A stretch of DNA of 64,000 bases from Trichoplusia ni (Eukaryota; Arthropoda; Insecta; Lepidoptera; Noctuidae). Below, in pieces: positions 33,207-44,800 of this stretch. The position numbers and the translations under genes are program-made. The stretch lies in the NCBI RefSeq assembly GCF_003590095.1, contig NC_039498.1:4340001-4404000 (forward strand). The letters run 5' to 3'. Positions within the stretch are counted from its first letter, which is position 1, and each line of letters begins with the position of its first letter. The notes beneath the pieces were generated by a model. The model saw only the letters and a list, made by a program, of their open reading frames with translations, was not told where the DNA came from and did not search any database.

Positions 33207-34695
33207 TATACCCTTAGGTGGCGTAGTTACCACCAAGGGTATATAATAGTCTTTTTGAAAAATTATCCAATAGGTAAGAAAATCATAGGAGGAGTCGTTA
33301 CCTCCTAGCAACACTTATACAACATTGGCAACATTAATAATTTAACACACAGTTAGGGTCAGTAGTCATTAGCCATATGAGTCATAATAGGTTTCAATAA
33401 TTCGGAAATCGGACGTTTATAAACAAAATGATTAATAAAAATGCAATTCAAATTGTGAACACTCTGTGCAAAAATTCATTCATCAGGTCGCGTCTCGCGC
33501 TGGCAACTACATAAAGCACCTTGTCTCATGTTCGGTCCTTAAGCAGCATAGTAATATCACAATAGAGCAAGCCTTCAGATGTCTTTTAAACACGTCCCTG
33601 TAGCGCAGATATTGTCCTCCAAGCTTCCGTTCCAACTCGGTCTAGCCAGTCACATCAGGGCTCACGCTGGGAAGTGAATTGCCAATGGTCGCCGTTATCG
33701 AAAACGATAAGGAGGACTATACATATATATCATAATATCACAAATGCAAGTCATACCTACAGGTTGTTAAAAGTTTTTTTTTTTATTTTAATAATTCCGT
33801 AAACATTAATAAAATTTATAATAAAATTAATTAATTTATTGAATGTTATTACGGAACTGTATATCTGCCAAATTAATGTCAACAATGAAGCGCCACGCTG
33901 CAGAATGATTTTCTAGTAGTTAAACCAATCTTAGGGGGATTAGTTACCCCCAAGAATGAAAAAAAATCTTATACATATAATAATTACCGACTAGATTAAC
34001 CGATCCTAGGGGGCATAGTTCCCCCCAAGAAAAGTAGTTAAACCAATCTTAGGGGGATTAGTTACCCCCAAGAATGAAAAAAAATCTTATACATATAATA
34101 ATTACCGACTAGATTAACCGATCTTAGGGGGCATAGTTCCCCAGAAGATAAGTAGTTAAACCAATCTTAGGGGGCGTAGTTACCCCCAAGAATGAAAAAA
34201 ATCTTATAAATGGTGACTTTTTAGTCGTCTTACAAAAGTAGCCCAGTCCATGTATCCGACATAAAATACCGTAGGCGCGATTATTATTTTTTTATCTTCA
34301 ACTAAGATAATAGGTACGAAGAAAAATGAAACATGATAAATCTGAAACATCCTGTTAAAAATGATAAAAACGCCGCCGCCCGCGCCCCACACCGTTGTTA
34401 CAAGGCTCGGACCGCGCTAAAAACAGAGCTGTGTTTCTAAAAAACTACGAATTGAATCATAATATTGAATAAAAATGCATTTTAAATTTATTCAAATCTC
34501 ATAAATACCTATATTTTTTTATCATGAACCTGTTCTAGTCATTGGATACATGAAAAGGGCTGCTTTTGTAAGACGACAAAAAAATCACGGTGTATAATAA
34601 TTAGTAGGTTAACCAATCTTAGGGGAGTTAAAAAACATAGAATAATTGCAAAGTAGATAGAAAAAGTCTTACGGAGGGCAGAGACCTCCCAGACT
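33207..34695 (+). repeat. Cluster of related hairpins with constant loop
   Basis: Eight hairpins share a pattern: (CTT)-A-GGxGG, a 7-8 nt loop usually ending in TAGTT or TAGTTA, then CCxCC-(AAG). Positions: 33207-33243 (stem TATACCCTT/AAGGGTATA plus GGTGG/CCACC), 33286-33307 (TAGGAGG/CCTCCTA), 33930-33954, 34006-34029, 34048-34072, 34123-34147 (imperfect), 34166-34190 (all GGGGG/CCCCC type) and 34665-34695 (AGTCT/AGACT plus GGAGG/CCTCC). Stem bases differ between members but remain complementary. A truncated member lies near 34614. Confidence 0.75.
33915..34206 (+). repeat. 118-bp tandem repeat, about 2.4 copies
   Basis: Units begin at AGTAGTTAAACC at 33915, 34033 and 34151, exactly 118 bp apart. 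The first two are nearly identical and each carries two G5/C5 hairpins joined by an AT-rich spacer (ATACATATAATAATTACCG). The third is partial and ends after its first hairpin. The high identity indicates recent duplication. Confidence 0.9.
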
Positions 34696-37600
34696 AGCGA
34701 AATACAACAAAAAAAAAACTTGTAGGTTAAATTAGGAGTTGAAATGGTGATTGGAATTACTCTTCTGTTTAGCTATCTGACATATAACGACAGTCATATA
34801 GTTAGATGTGAGAGAAATGAAAAATATTTTAGCGTACCTTAACATCGTGATGAAAATGAGTCTAAGACAAAGTATCCAAGTAAAATGCTAAAATAAAACA
34901 TGAAAATTGAAGATCTTTAATAAAAAAATAGCTATGTCTATTACCTTTTTTTGTTCAATAAAAGATAAATTGTACAGTTTGATTTAAATGCTTATTATAT
35001 GTATATTACCTGCTTAAAGTTACCATTATAGTAAAAAAGTATAAGATAAATGTATTCTCAACAATGTATGAATGTATGTCACCAGTACAATTACTATGAT
35101 GGTACGTTTAAATTTAAATTTGCATTTTTTAATTTGTATACAAGTGAGTGTCTCCCAGGCATTTTTTTTTCATTCTAAAAGAGTAAGCTTACGAAATACA
35201 AAATAAGGTTAAAAATATTGAAACCAGAATTGCATTTATAGCATAAAAAACTAGCTTCATATTTTGGTTTAAGTAAATATACTAAGGGAGACATTCATTT
35301 AAGTTATGTAAATTAATGTAAATAGTTTTCTTATATACTCAAAATACTTCATGACTGAATTGTAGAAAATGTTTCTTAGGCTTTTTGATTCGTATGAAAT
35401 TTCCGATCGTTAGCGATACGTATTTGATAATGTAGACGAACATTACAGAGATAAATCACAGACACTGGTACATTAGTTCTCCTTGATTTTGTTTGTTTAA
35501 CTCACAATACCAATCAATCTGATGACGTGGGTTTAATCTTGGCGTCTGAGCTTCTATCGACGGAATTTTCGAAAGCACGCAGTAACAACTCGGGGAAGTA
35601 GCATATCGAGTAACTCACACGTTTATAATACACGCCCGTTGATTTAAGACGCAGCCGTGTTAATTGCGCACGCGCATCTGAACTAGAACTAAACACGACG
35701 TACTCATATTTACTAAAAGATTAACTCACTTGTTATTTATCTCATCCGGTTAAAAAACTTTCAACTACGTCTTGTTTCCTGTGCCTGATACACAAGTATG
35801 AAAAAGTCAGGTATCTCTACTGCCTTTAACAATATAACACCTAAAATTGTTGAGCGCAGTCTTGTTTTTAAGTTCCGTACTTCCCCTTTCTACTATTTAT
35901 CAGTTGGTCTTTGATCTATCTCCCAAATTGTATATTGTGTTAACATCTTTTTAAATTTAGTTATACCCTCTCTTCCTAACGCACAATTTGGTGACGGATG
36001 GCGTGAATGAAGGGGATGAGTGCTCAGGCAGCCTTCAGATTAAAGATCAAAGTACCGGGGTAGCGGTGTTTGGTACTTTGCAAGGCGAACTGTATGAGTA
36101 AAAGAGATGAACAAGTGGGACGAAATGAGAGATAAGAGTGTAACTGACGAATAAATGGCGGAATTGATAAGGTGCAAGTAGGAGGTTGAGGTCGTGTCTA
36201 GGAATGAATGAGACGGCGTAAATGGTTAGTGTTACGGGGAAGACCACGGCAGACCAACTGCCACCGGGTCAGGAGTACCCTAAAACACTAACCAGAAATA
36301 TACTAACTCATAACAGAGTTAACAAGATTACGAAAAGTAAAATACCGTCAAATACAGGATGATAAATGTACATTGTGTACTAATTACAATTAATTTGTTT
36401 CTAATTAATTAGTAATTATGTCCGTTCAGGATACTGCACCTTATCTAATTCCTCAATAGGATATCTCTGTAATGTGAGCTTACTAATCGTATCGCGTTAG
36501 TTATAATATCTAATTTAAGTAAGTCATCATATTTCCTTCAATTCAGTAGAAACATCGTTATTATTAGTAATATACAAAACTTTTGTGCGAATGTACGTTT
36601 GGATTTCAATTTTCACTTACTTCACGTCATTCACGGCATAATACACACACATTATCACTCTGGCACCACTATCATACATACCTCCAACACCCACATCATC
36701 TTCATCCCCGTTATCCACATCATCCACACAACCGTCATCCATATCCCCATCATCCTCATTGCCCACATCACCCTCGTCGTGCACCCAACCATCTCCGTCA
36801 CCATCAGCACCACCATCAGACACACCACCATATCTACACATCACCACAATCATAACATCTCGGCGATGTTATGGTGTGTTGGTGTCACCGCTTTCATAAT
36901 AATAATCATTAGTATTCATGCTGTTATGACACCTATCAGTGGACTCATTAGCTATTGACAATTACAGCTAAGATGATTGATGAACAACGGTCGTCATCAA
37001 CAGACCGATGCAGTCCAATGTCGGGTATAAGATCAAACCGTGGATGAGCGAATAACATGATTATTTAGCATCGGTAAAGACAGCTAATAAGTCCACTGGA
37101 TGCCTTCTTAAACTCTTTCGTTAAATTTAGCATCAGGATAAGATTGGAATCAATATTCAAATTCATATAACAAATGTTTCGATGGTAAAATTCTGTCAAA
37201 AATTGTTAGTGTTTTGTTGCATTTAGAATAAGCACCATTATATCACTCACATATTCTCATCAGCACTATTTCATGATCGCCTTCAAACACTTATCACCTT
37301 CGTTAATTCATTACCTCTAACTAAAATAAAACTAAAAAAGGAAGTCTAAATTCAAAATTAAAATTAGGATAATCTTCTAAGACTTGCCGACTAATATAAT
37401 CGGTCAATTATTACTAAGAAGGTCTTAATTATATCAGTAAACAAATCTCTGTAAATCAGGAGACTTTAAGCCTTCAGACTTAATACTGTTCTATAAAATA
37501 TACTTCAATACTATTTCTTTTCTCCTTGCATTTATTCATTCTGGCATCAAGTCAATCCACATAAAAAATAAAAGATATAAAATTGCTTACTCCTCAATCG

Positions 37601-39780
37601 ATACCACCTAAAACCCTGATACTAACGCGGAAAAAATACTTGACTTTTGCCAGAACTTTCAATTTCTCCAATAGTTTACCTTTGCCCAGGCTAGACATGG
37701 CTTTGTGGAGAAGGTTCCGTTGGAAAAAGGCATTTCTATAAGATTTGTTAACGTTCCCATTATTCTGTTTCTATGCAAGTCGCCATTACCCTTCAAGGCG
37801 GCAACCAAAACAAACCATGGGCTAGTCCATGCTGATGTGCGGCTGTTCAGGCCCCTTCCATGGACAGATCTTACGATCAAACCATGATAGAAGCACCAAG
37901 GATAAAAAAGTACAACTTAATTTTAATTTTCTTTTTCACTCAGTAGTATTAATAGACAGTTCATCCAATCCATTCAGATTGATAACGTTACTAAGTCGTT
38001 AATAAAGAAAAAATAAATAACCTATAAATTAAAAAGAACATTCAGTAAACCACAATAAATAAACAAACTCACAACATAACTAAAAACGCATATATAAAAG
38101 CATTTGTAAAAAAGTAGATAGTTAATTCCATAAAATAAATGTTTTGTAAAATAATTGCTTTCATATTTAGTTGCAGCATTTATATACAATTTTATTAATC
38201 AATTTAAATAAAATAGGGTTCATAATCATAATTCATTGTATTTAAAAAAATCTTGAGTTGAATTGTTTATTAAATTTTAAATATACAATAAGTGTCATTC
38301 CATTAACATGTAGATATTTAAGCTCTTCCATTAAAATTAAATTTACATTAATTGTTAACATGGAATTGATCTCAGTCGTCTTCTTATTATACAATTTTGG
38401 AAAACTATTTTATTATGAATATTATAATTTAAAAATGTTCATTTTGAATATAGTGTAAACTATTATTAAGTTATAAATATTGGCAAAAGTGTTATTCGAA
38501 TTGGTAAACCAATTTGTTACGTTGTATACTTTCTTATACTGTTACTGTAAAAATAAGTTATTTATCTAAATCTAAACTATTTAACCAACTTGTAGTTGTC
38601 ACCGTTTAAATAATTGTATTTAATGTTATCTCCTGACTTCCTGGTGTAAGTTTTTAAAACTATTCCATCAAAGTAAAAAAAAAATGATTGAGAACTAAAA
38701 AAAATGTAATAAAAGTTTACCAAATAACAACTTATTCACATGTAATCTCGGACGGATCATATCTCGGTTAAAAAAACATCAAAGAAACAAACTTGCACTT
38801 GGATCGAAGGATTAGGTATTATATAATTACTAAATAGTAATATCATTTACAGATAATAATCACCCAAAAAAAATATAAAATTGTATTCAATACGATGTTT
38901 TATTTTGGTGTCATTTTTTATACTAGTTAGTTGACTTGCCTAGTTGTTAAAGTCCGACGGTGGCAGTATAAAACAAGATAGAAAACTAACTTTGAGCCCC
39001 GTAAAGTAGAGTTTACTCTCTAAAATCAATTGCCTTATATTTTTTTTGATTTTCAAATACAAAGAGAAACTGTTTGATTAAAATAAACTCTGTCCTACAA
39101 AAAGTCAACAATCCAATACTGAGCCACGACATAGTCCTAGCTGGTCAAAAAGTATCAAAATATCCCTCGAAAAATATCTCCATAATATGTACTATTGGGC
39201 ATGTGAAACAAAGAAGCTTATATTCCAGAACTGTTCCATTTCATTAATGGAGTGTAATAATAAAAAAATAATTGATGGAGTTAACTATATTGATATAGCG
39301 TCGTGTTGCTTTTGACGCATTTCATTCAATAGCATCGACAAGTACCAAATTTAAAGATAATTATTAAAAAACTAAAATATAGTATTATTATTAAACTTAA
39401 CAATAGAGATATGACAATTGCGTCAAATAAATTCAAACGAGTTAAAACTTATTACACAAGGTCACGTCAAAATGTCAATTTTCGTTCAGATCCTAACTTC
39501 ATTAATAAATACAAACAATATTCTGAGTTGGACACGAATTGAATCTCTGATCGACACTTGTCTTCACATTAAATACTGTCTCCGTATTTTTACATTCGTC
39601 ACATATATACAATTTTCCTTCTATCATAAGATAAATGACTTCGTTAATGAATTCACCATAGGAAACTGACCTAAAATCAAACACACACATGTAAATAGGT
39701 AACAATTGTACGTTTAAGCATCTGTTGAATACACACATACGCTTACATAATGCACGAGTACATATAGCAATAATATACAT
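34696..39780. other. Intergenic, gene-poor
   Basis: No supported gene. Apart from the minisatellite at 36,661-36,860, I see GC-richer patches near 35,995-36,290 and 37,670-37,880 with unremarkable frames, which may be worn mobile-element pieces. The rest is AT-rich with random short frames. Confidence 0.45.
36661..36860 (+). repeat. CAT/CAC/CCA-rich minisatellite
   Basis: About 200 bp built from CATCC, CATCAC and CCACA words with strong C bias on the plus strand. It yields artificial His/Pro- or Ile/Thr-rich frames on the plus strand and Asp/Gly/Val-rich frames on the minus strand. Low-complexity sequence, not a gene. Confidence 0.75.
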
Positions 39781-39783
39781 AAA

Positions 39784-39873
39784 TAAATAAATGTGTGAAT
39801 GTAGCAGTCACGCGCAAACAGAGCCCGCCGGCCACCCGCACCAGACATTTGGACTTCGTTCAAGGTGCTATAG
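39784..39873 (+). promoter_or_regulatory. Possible 5' untranslated exon of the 40.5-kb gene
   Basis: A GC-rich island (GCCCGCCGGCCACCCGC) in AT-rich surroundings ends at a strong donor, CTATAG|GTAAGT (donor 39874). No ATG frame runs through it. It could splice to the acceptor at 40345. The 5' limit is unknown. Confidence 0.3.
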
Positions 39874-40104
39874 GTAAGTCCAACTCATTACCAAGTCAAC
39901 TGACAATAGGGACCAGCCTCCTTCATTCATCAACATAACGCCATCATCTCTGATTACAAACCATACCGTTAGCCTCCAAAAAACGAGAACGGTCCTATAG
40001 TTTTAACTGATGACGCGAAATGCTTACCAAAAATAAATTCATGCTCAATCTTATATTTAGCGCGCTTGCTCGGACTAAGACGTGTCGGCCAGTTGAACCG
40101 GGAT

Positions 40105-40237
40105 TCAGTGCCGATCGCCAATCGTTTTCGAATTGAAAAAAATAAAACAAAAAAGCGTCTAGTGCATCCCATGTCAACAAACAAACACCAGGGATGGTGA
40201 GCTGAAGACTCACAAGAAGTGGTCTGAACGCTTCAAG
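40105..40237 (+). promoter_or_regulatory. Possible start site and leader exon
   Basis: An arthropod-type initiator TCAGTG (40105-40110) lies in a GC-richer patch and is followed by a donor CTTCAAG|GTAACT (exon end 40237). A good acceptor, GTTTTCAG|TTAG, at 40345 would join it to the exon carrying the ATG at 40535. Both sites are read by eye only. Confidence 0.3.
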
Positions 40238-40534
40238 GTAACTTCGGTGCATTAGTCCAAAATAATCCGTTGGCCAGTGATCATAGTACACAACTTATTC
40301 ACACCTATTTCCACACGAGCCCACGCAAACATAACGTGTTTTCAGTTAGAGATTATCACATTGAATCGAAATGTTGTGTTCTTAGTTTATACTGTGAAAA
40401 AGTGACAAATTTTGCGGGGTTCGTGCATAAAATCTGTTTTCAACTACCATTAAACCCCATTAATATAACTGTGTCTGGAAGAGCTTATTTAATTTAGAAA
40501 ATATTTAAGTTAAATTAATTAAATAATTAAACAT

Positions 40535-41826
40535 ATGGAATCTGAATTGTCAGCAGATAAAGAGAAAGATTTACCACCGGTGCCTATAAAAACATACCAA
40601 TGGGAAGACCTGAGAAAAGCTCGTGAGGCGGGAGGATACCCTTGGACGCACCTATTGAAGGCGCCGCTTCAAGGTGAAATCACTGCTGAGGATATCATCA
40701 GAGAAACGACGCCTCGAAGAAGCATGTCGCGAGAGTTCTCAAGGTCTCGGACGCACTCACCGGTTGACGGCGACGTCCAAAGGATTCTCAATCTTGATTC
40801 TTCTCCTGGAAGTAGCCGCAAACACGGCGAAGAAGGTGAAGATGAGGGAGTACATGTGCCAAACTTTTCAAAAGAAATATCTTTGGATTCCGAAGACGAT
40901 GTCATAAATCAGGCTGTGAAAGCTTATGTAGTTAAACGTCCTGAAAGTCAAGCTAGTGCCCATTTAGCAACGCCAATCGAGATACCTAAAAATGTGTCCC
41001 CTAAAGGTATTCTCAAACGTCGAGTACCAGAACAACAATACAGCATAGGAGTGACATCAGAAACAAGAGAAAAAACTAAATGTTGTCATCCTTTAGTTAA
41101 CAAGATTAAACATTTAGCAGATAAAACCTTACATAAACTCGAAAGAAATGAAAATGAAAAATCTCCTGTTTCAAAACGAAAGAAAAATGAAGATGGTCAA
41201 GAAATACGACAGCTGAAATCTTCACCTGGTGCTGTCCGAAGACAAAAGTTTAGTGCAATAAAGTTAGGTGATTCTGATGAAATGAGTAAAACCATGGTAG
41301 TAGAAACACCACCGTCAAGAAAAAAAAAGGAGCATATATATGAAGATATAGAAGAAGGTAAAGACGTGCATTTTTCTCCGGAAGTTAACAAGGAGAGTGT
41401 TGGAAATGACGATGAAAACAAAAGCAATAGCAATAAGGAAAATGAAAGTCTTTTTGAAAAGAAATCAATTGCATCGCAAGATCCCAGTTTAGTTTTCGAA
41501 AACACAAGTTTAAAATCTGACGAACACATCATGGAAAAATTGCATAAATTTGATAACGTCAATAAAGAAGCGGTAATTTTAGATGAAGAAATGGACGCAG
41601 ATGAACCTAACGTGGATGAAATTTTCCAAAACCAATTAGACGAAAGAGGACCTAGCAACGACTCTCCCAACATAACTATCACGGAGTTAACGGGAGAAGA
41701 TGCTGAAGTTCACGGAGACCAGCCAACCGCCACGCCTATCGAGTCATCACCCAGCCCTAGCCCACGCGACGTCGACGATCGCAAAAACATAGAGTTCCCG
41801 AACAGAAAATGGTCTAAACCCAGCAG
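40535..41826 (+). CDS. Tail-anchored protein gene, exon 1
   Basis: ATG at 40535 (CATATGGAATC; not a strong context) is the first in the frame. 430 codons plus two bases run to the donor CCCAGCAG|GTAATT. After the ordered-looking N-terminus come an Arg/Ser stretch (RRSMSREFSRSRTHSPVDG), Lys-rich and acidic runs (KSNSNKENE, DEEMDADEPNVDE) and PSPSPRD near the end. A stop (TAA) follows the donor directly, so an unspliced form would encode a soluble 431-residue protein. Confidence 0.88.
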
Positions 41827-44800
41827 GTAATTATAACTACGAGTATATTATATTAATTAACAAATAACTCCATTGTAGTATAACATACGTAAGAGTGACA
41901 TAACAGTTGCGTTACAACACATGCAAAGCGAACGCGCTAGCTTCTGACTGTTTGATAAATATAGCTCGGTCCGACCGATCTTCCTGCACATTGGGTAAGC
42001 TCTTTAAAATTGTCATCAGTGATCAGTGCTCGCGGCTGCTTTCACGTCTGTGATTAGTTCATTTACTGCCCCGCTTAAACAAACGCGCTTAATGACTCAT
42101 TATTCGCGGGCTAATGACAGTTCGGCTTGTAGTTTACGGGAAACGAGAAACTAAATATGCCCGGGGTTCGGTAATCAGTAGTTATGAGTACACTTCGGCG
42201 ATGGACATCCGAAGGTGGCACTCCAATAGAGAGAGCTGTAAGGCCCACACGTGAAGGCAGCGTCCAGGTGTTTACTCCAGACGTCCGATGCGCTTGTCAG
42301 TTTTTTCAATGCGACTCGCTCCTGCCGGAGAGAGTGAATCCAGTGGGTACTAGGCCAACATCGCGCGCTAGTAATTTTATTTCGTATGAGAGGTAAGTCA
42401 TACACCTACATTTATTTTCGATGGTTTTGATGACATTTTATCACTAAAATTACAAGCAGTAAAATAAATTTAAACAACGTCTTTCGCCCGGTGGCTGCGG
42501 CTAAAACGAGCGCCGGCTGTTGGCCTAATTGTGACTCGGGCAACGTGTGTGTGAAGTTTAAATATAACTCAAATCTTCTGCGACGAATCACAATTTTTGC
42601 GATTTGCATTTCGTTTTTTATGCTCTTTGTTATACTTTATGCACAGCGACTGATTTATTACCTCTAAAATGAAATTTTAAACAGATTGCGAATTTTTGAC
42701 ATTAGTTATGTAGGTATATTATATTGATGCCTAGGTGTAATAGTCACTAAGTTAATAAATTGTACAAAATCCTTACTTTAATTAAGTAATAACCCAACAA
42801 ATGTTACATTTCAGTGATCACGAATATGAAATCATCGAGAAACCACCACCGAATATAATTTACACTGCTCCTAGTGTAGACGAAAAACCAATTAAATTGG
42901 TTAAGACAGATGATGAATTGTCTAGTACTACTTCTCTGGAGCGAAAATATTTACAGCATACATCGGATGACGAGGAACAACTAGATGAGAAAGATAATTT
43001 GCATGATGATAACAACGAAGAAATGATGAACGCCGAAGCACTCCAAAAAGATATTGAGGACAGATATTTCGTAAACACACCATCGACTCCTTCACGCACA
43101 GAATGTGAAGTTAGCACTAGTCAGGTAGACTCGTCAGCCTTAGAACAGTTACCTTTAAAGCGTGACAGTAGGTCTAAAAATGCCGACAGTACTGATAACA
43201 AAATTCAACAGCGTATTAAGGAGGGCACAGGTAAATTGAAAACACAAGCCGGAAAATTAAAGACTAAATTACAAAATATTAAAACAAAACAATTTACGAT
43301 GCCAGACAAGCCTAAATTTACGATGCCGGAACGACCTAAATTCAAAATGCCACAAAGGCCCAAAATATCTTTGCCTGACCGACCCAAATTTACATTTCCT
43401 GATAGGAGAAAATTTAGTCTACCTGATCGGCCTAAATTTAACATAGCAGAAAAATTAAATCGCTCAAAGTTCACGCTACCAGAGAGGCCCAAATTTAGTG
43501 TTCCTGATCTCCCGAAATTCCGCATGCCCGATAAGCCGAAAATTAACTTTCCCAGCCTTGGTAGGAAAAAAGTAGCTAGTGAGTCCTCGGATCCAAACAA
43601 TGAAGCAACTAATGTAGCCACAGTAGATTTTGAAGCTAGGACCTATCCGAGACTCTTCAATAGAAAGAAAAAGTCAGAGTTACCTAAGACGTCATCATCT
43701 CCGACACTCAATAGGGAAGACACGCCACCTCCCACTTTCACATTCACTAGAGTAAAAAAATCTAAAGAAGAACCCACCTATATCCCAGACAGTCCTGAAC
43801 AGCCACGTGAATATGGTAATATTGACAATGATGACGAGAACTTTGAGATGGAAGACAGCAGGCGGGTCGAAACAACTTACGACTTTGATAAAATGACATC
43901 GGAATACATGGACGATGAGCCTGAAGCGAGTAATATAGAGCACGATCACAATAACTCATCCCTACCCGATTCACTGTCCAAACAAGAATACACACATGTC
44001 ATAACCGAAATTAATAATGACGAATTTTTCGTTCGACCGAGAGGTATTTCTCGCGAAGATATTCAAACCAGAGAATACTTGAGCGACGAAACTCGAAAAG
44101 CGTTCCAAAATCCGAAAAATGTTCTTTCAATGATAGGGAACGATTCGGGTTTGAACGACGAACATATGTACGTCAACGATTCTGAAGCTGATCCTGAGCT
44201 GATGATCGATGACAACGACCAAATGAGGTATTCAACCGAAGATTTGAATGATAAAGACGATGGATATTATACATTCCCACCGGTGAGACCTTCACGAGCT
44301 AAACGAAAGAAGAAAGAGGAGGAAGCTACTTCGTACATAGACGATAGCGTTAACGCCAGTATGCAATTTAGCGAGGTTGACTTAGGGCTGCCAGAAGAAC
44401 ATCATAATGAGCGCCATGATGAGCATCACGATGAGCATCATGACGAGCATATCAGTGAAGTCGAAGAAAATATGCTCCACGATATGCACATGAACAGTCA
44501 TCTCGACTTCACCCCTACCACTGATTTGCACTCAATACATGAATATGCAAACGATGATGTTATTCAATATCCTGAGACCATCCCTATACAATCTCAAACA
44601 CTCCCGATGCCACCAAAACGAAAGAAAAGGTTTGGGAGGAAGGACTACAAACATTCGTCTCTGAATGACTTCAATAATGTGACAGCTTCAGACCTATGGG
44701 AACAACCACAGGAACATGAAAATGCGGACGATGTAAGTAGTCTCATTTATTCCTTTGTAACTGACTACACGTATAGCCGAGTGGTTGAGGTCACCACGCC

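Noticed and set aside
36583..36958. Overlapping 78-119 codon frames on both strands, His/Pro-, Ile/Thr- or Asp/Gly-rich
   Set aside because: They arise from the CAT/CAC minisatellite; all are low-complexity and none has gene context.
41197..41682. 161-codon minus-strand frame
   Set aside because: Antisense of exon 1 of the 40.5-kb gene; Ser/Leu-rich because it mirrors Glu/Lys codons.
43205..43621. 138-codon minus-strand frame with Gly/Leu repeats
   Set aside because: Mirror image of the KFxxPDRP repeat on the coding strand.
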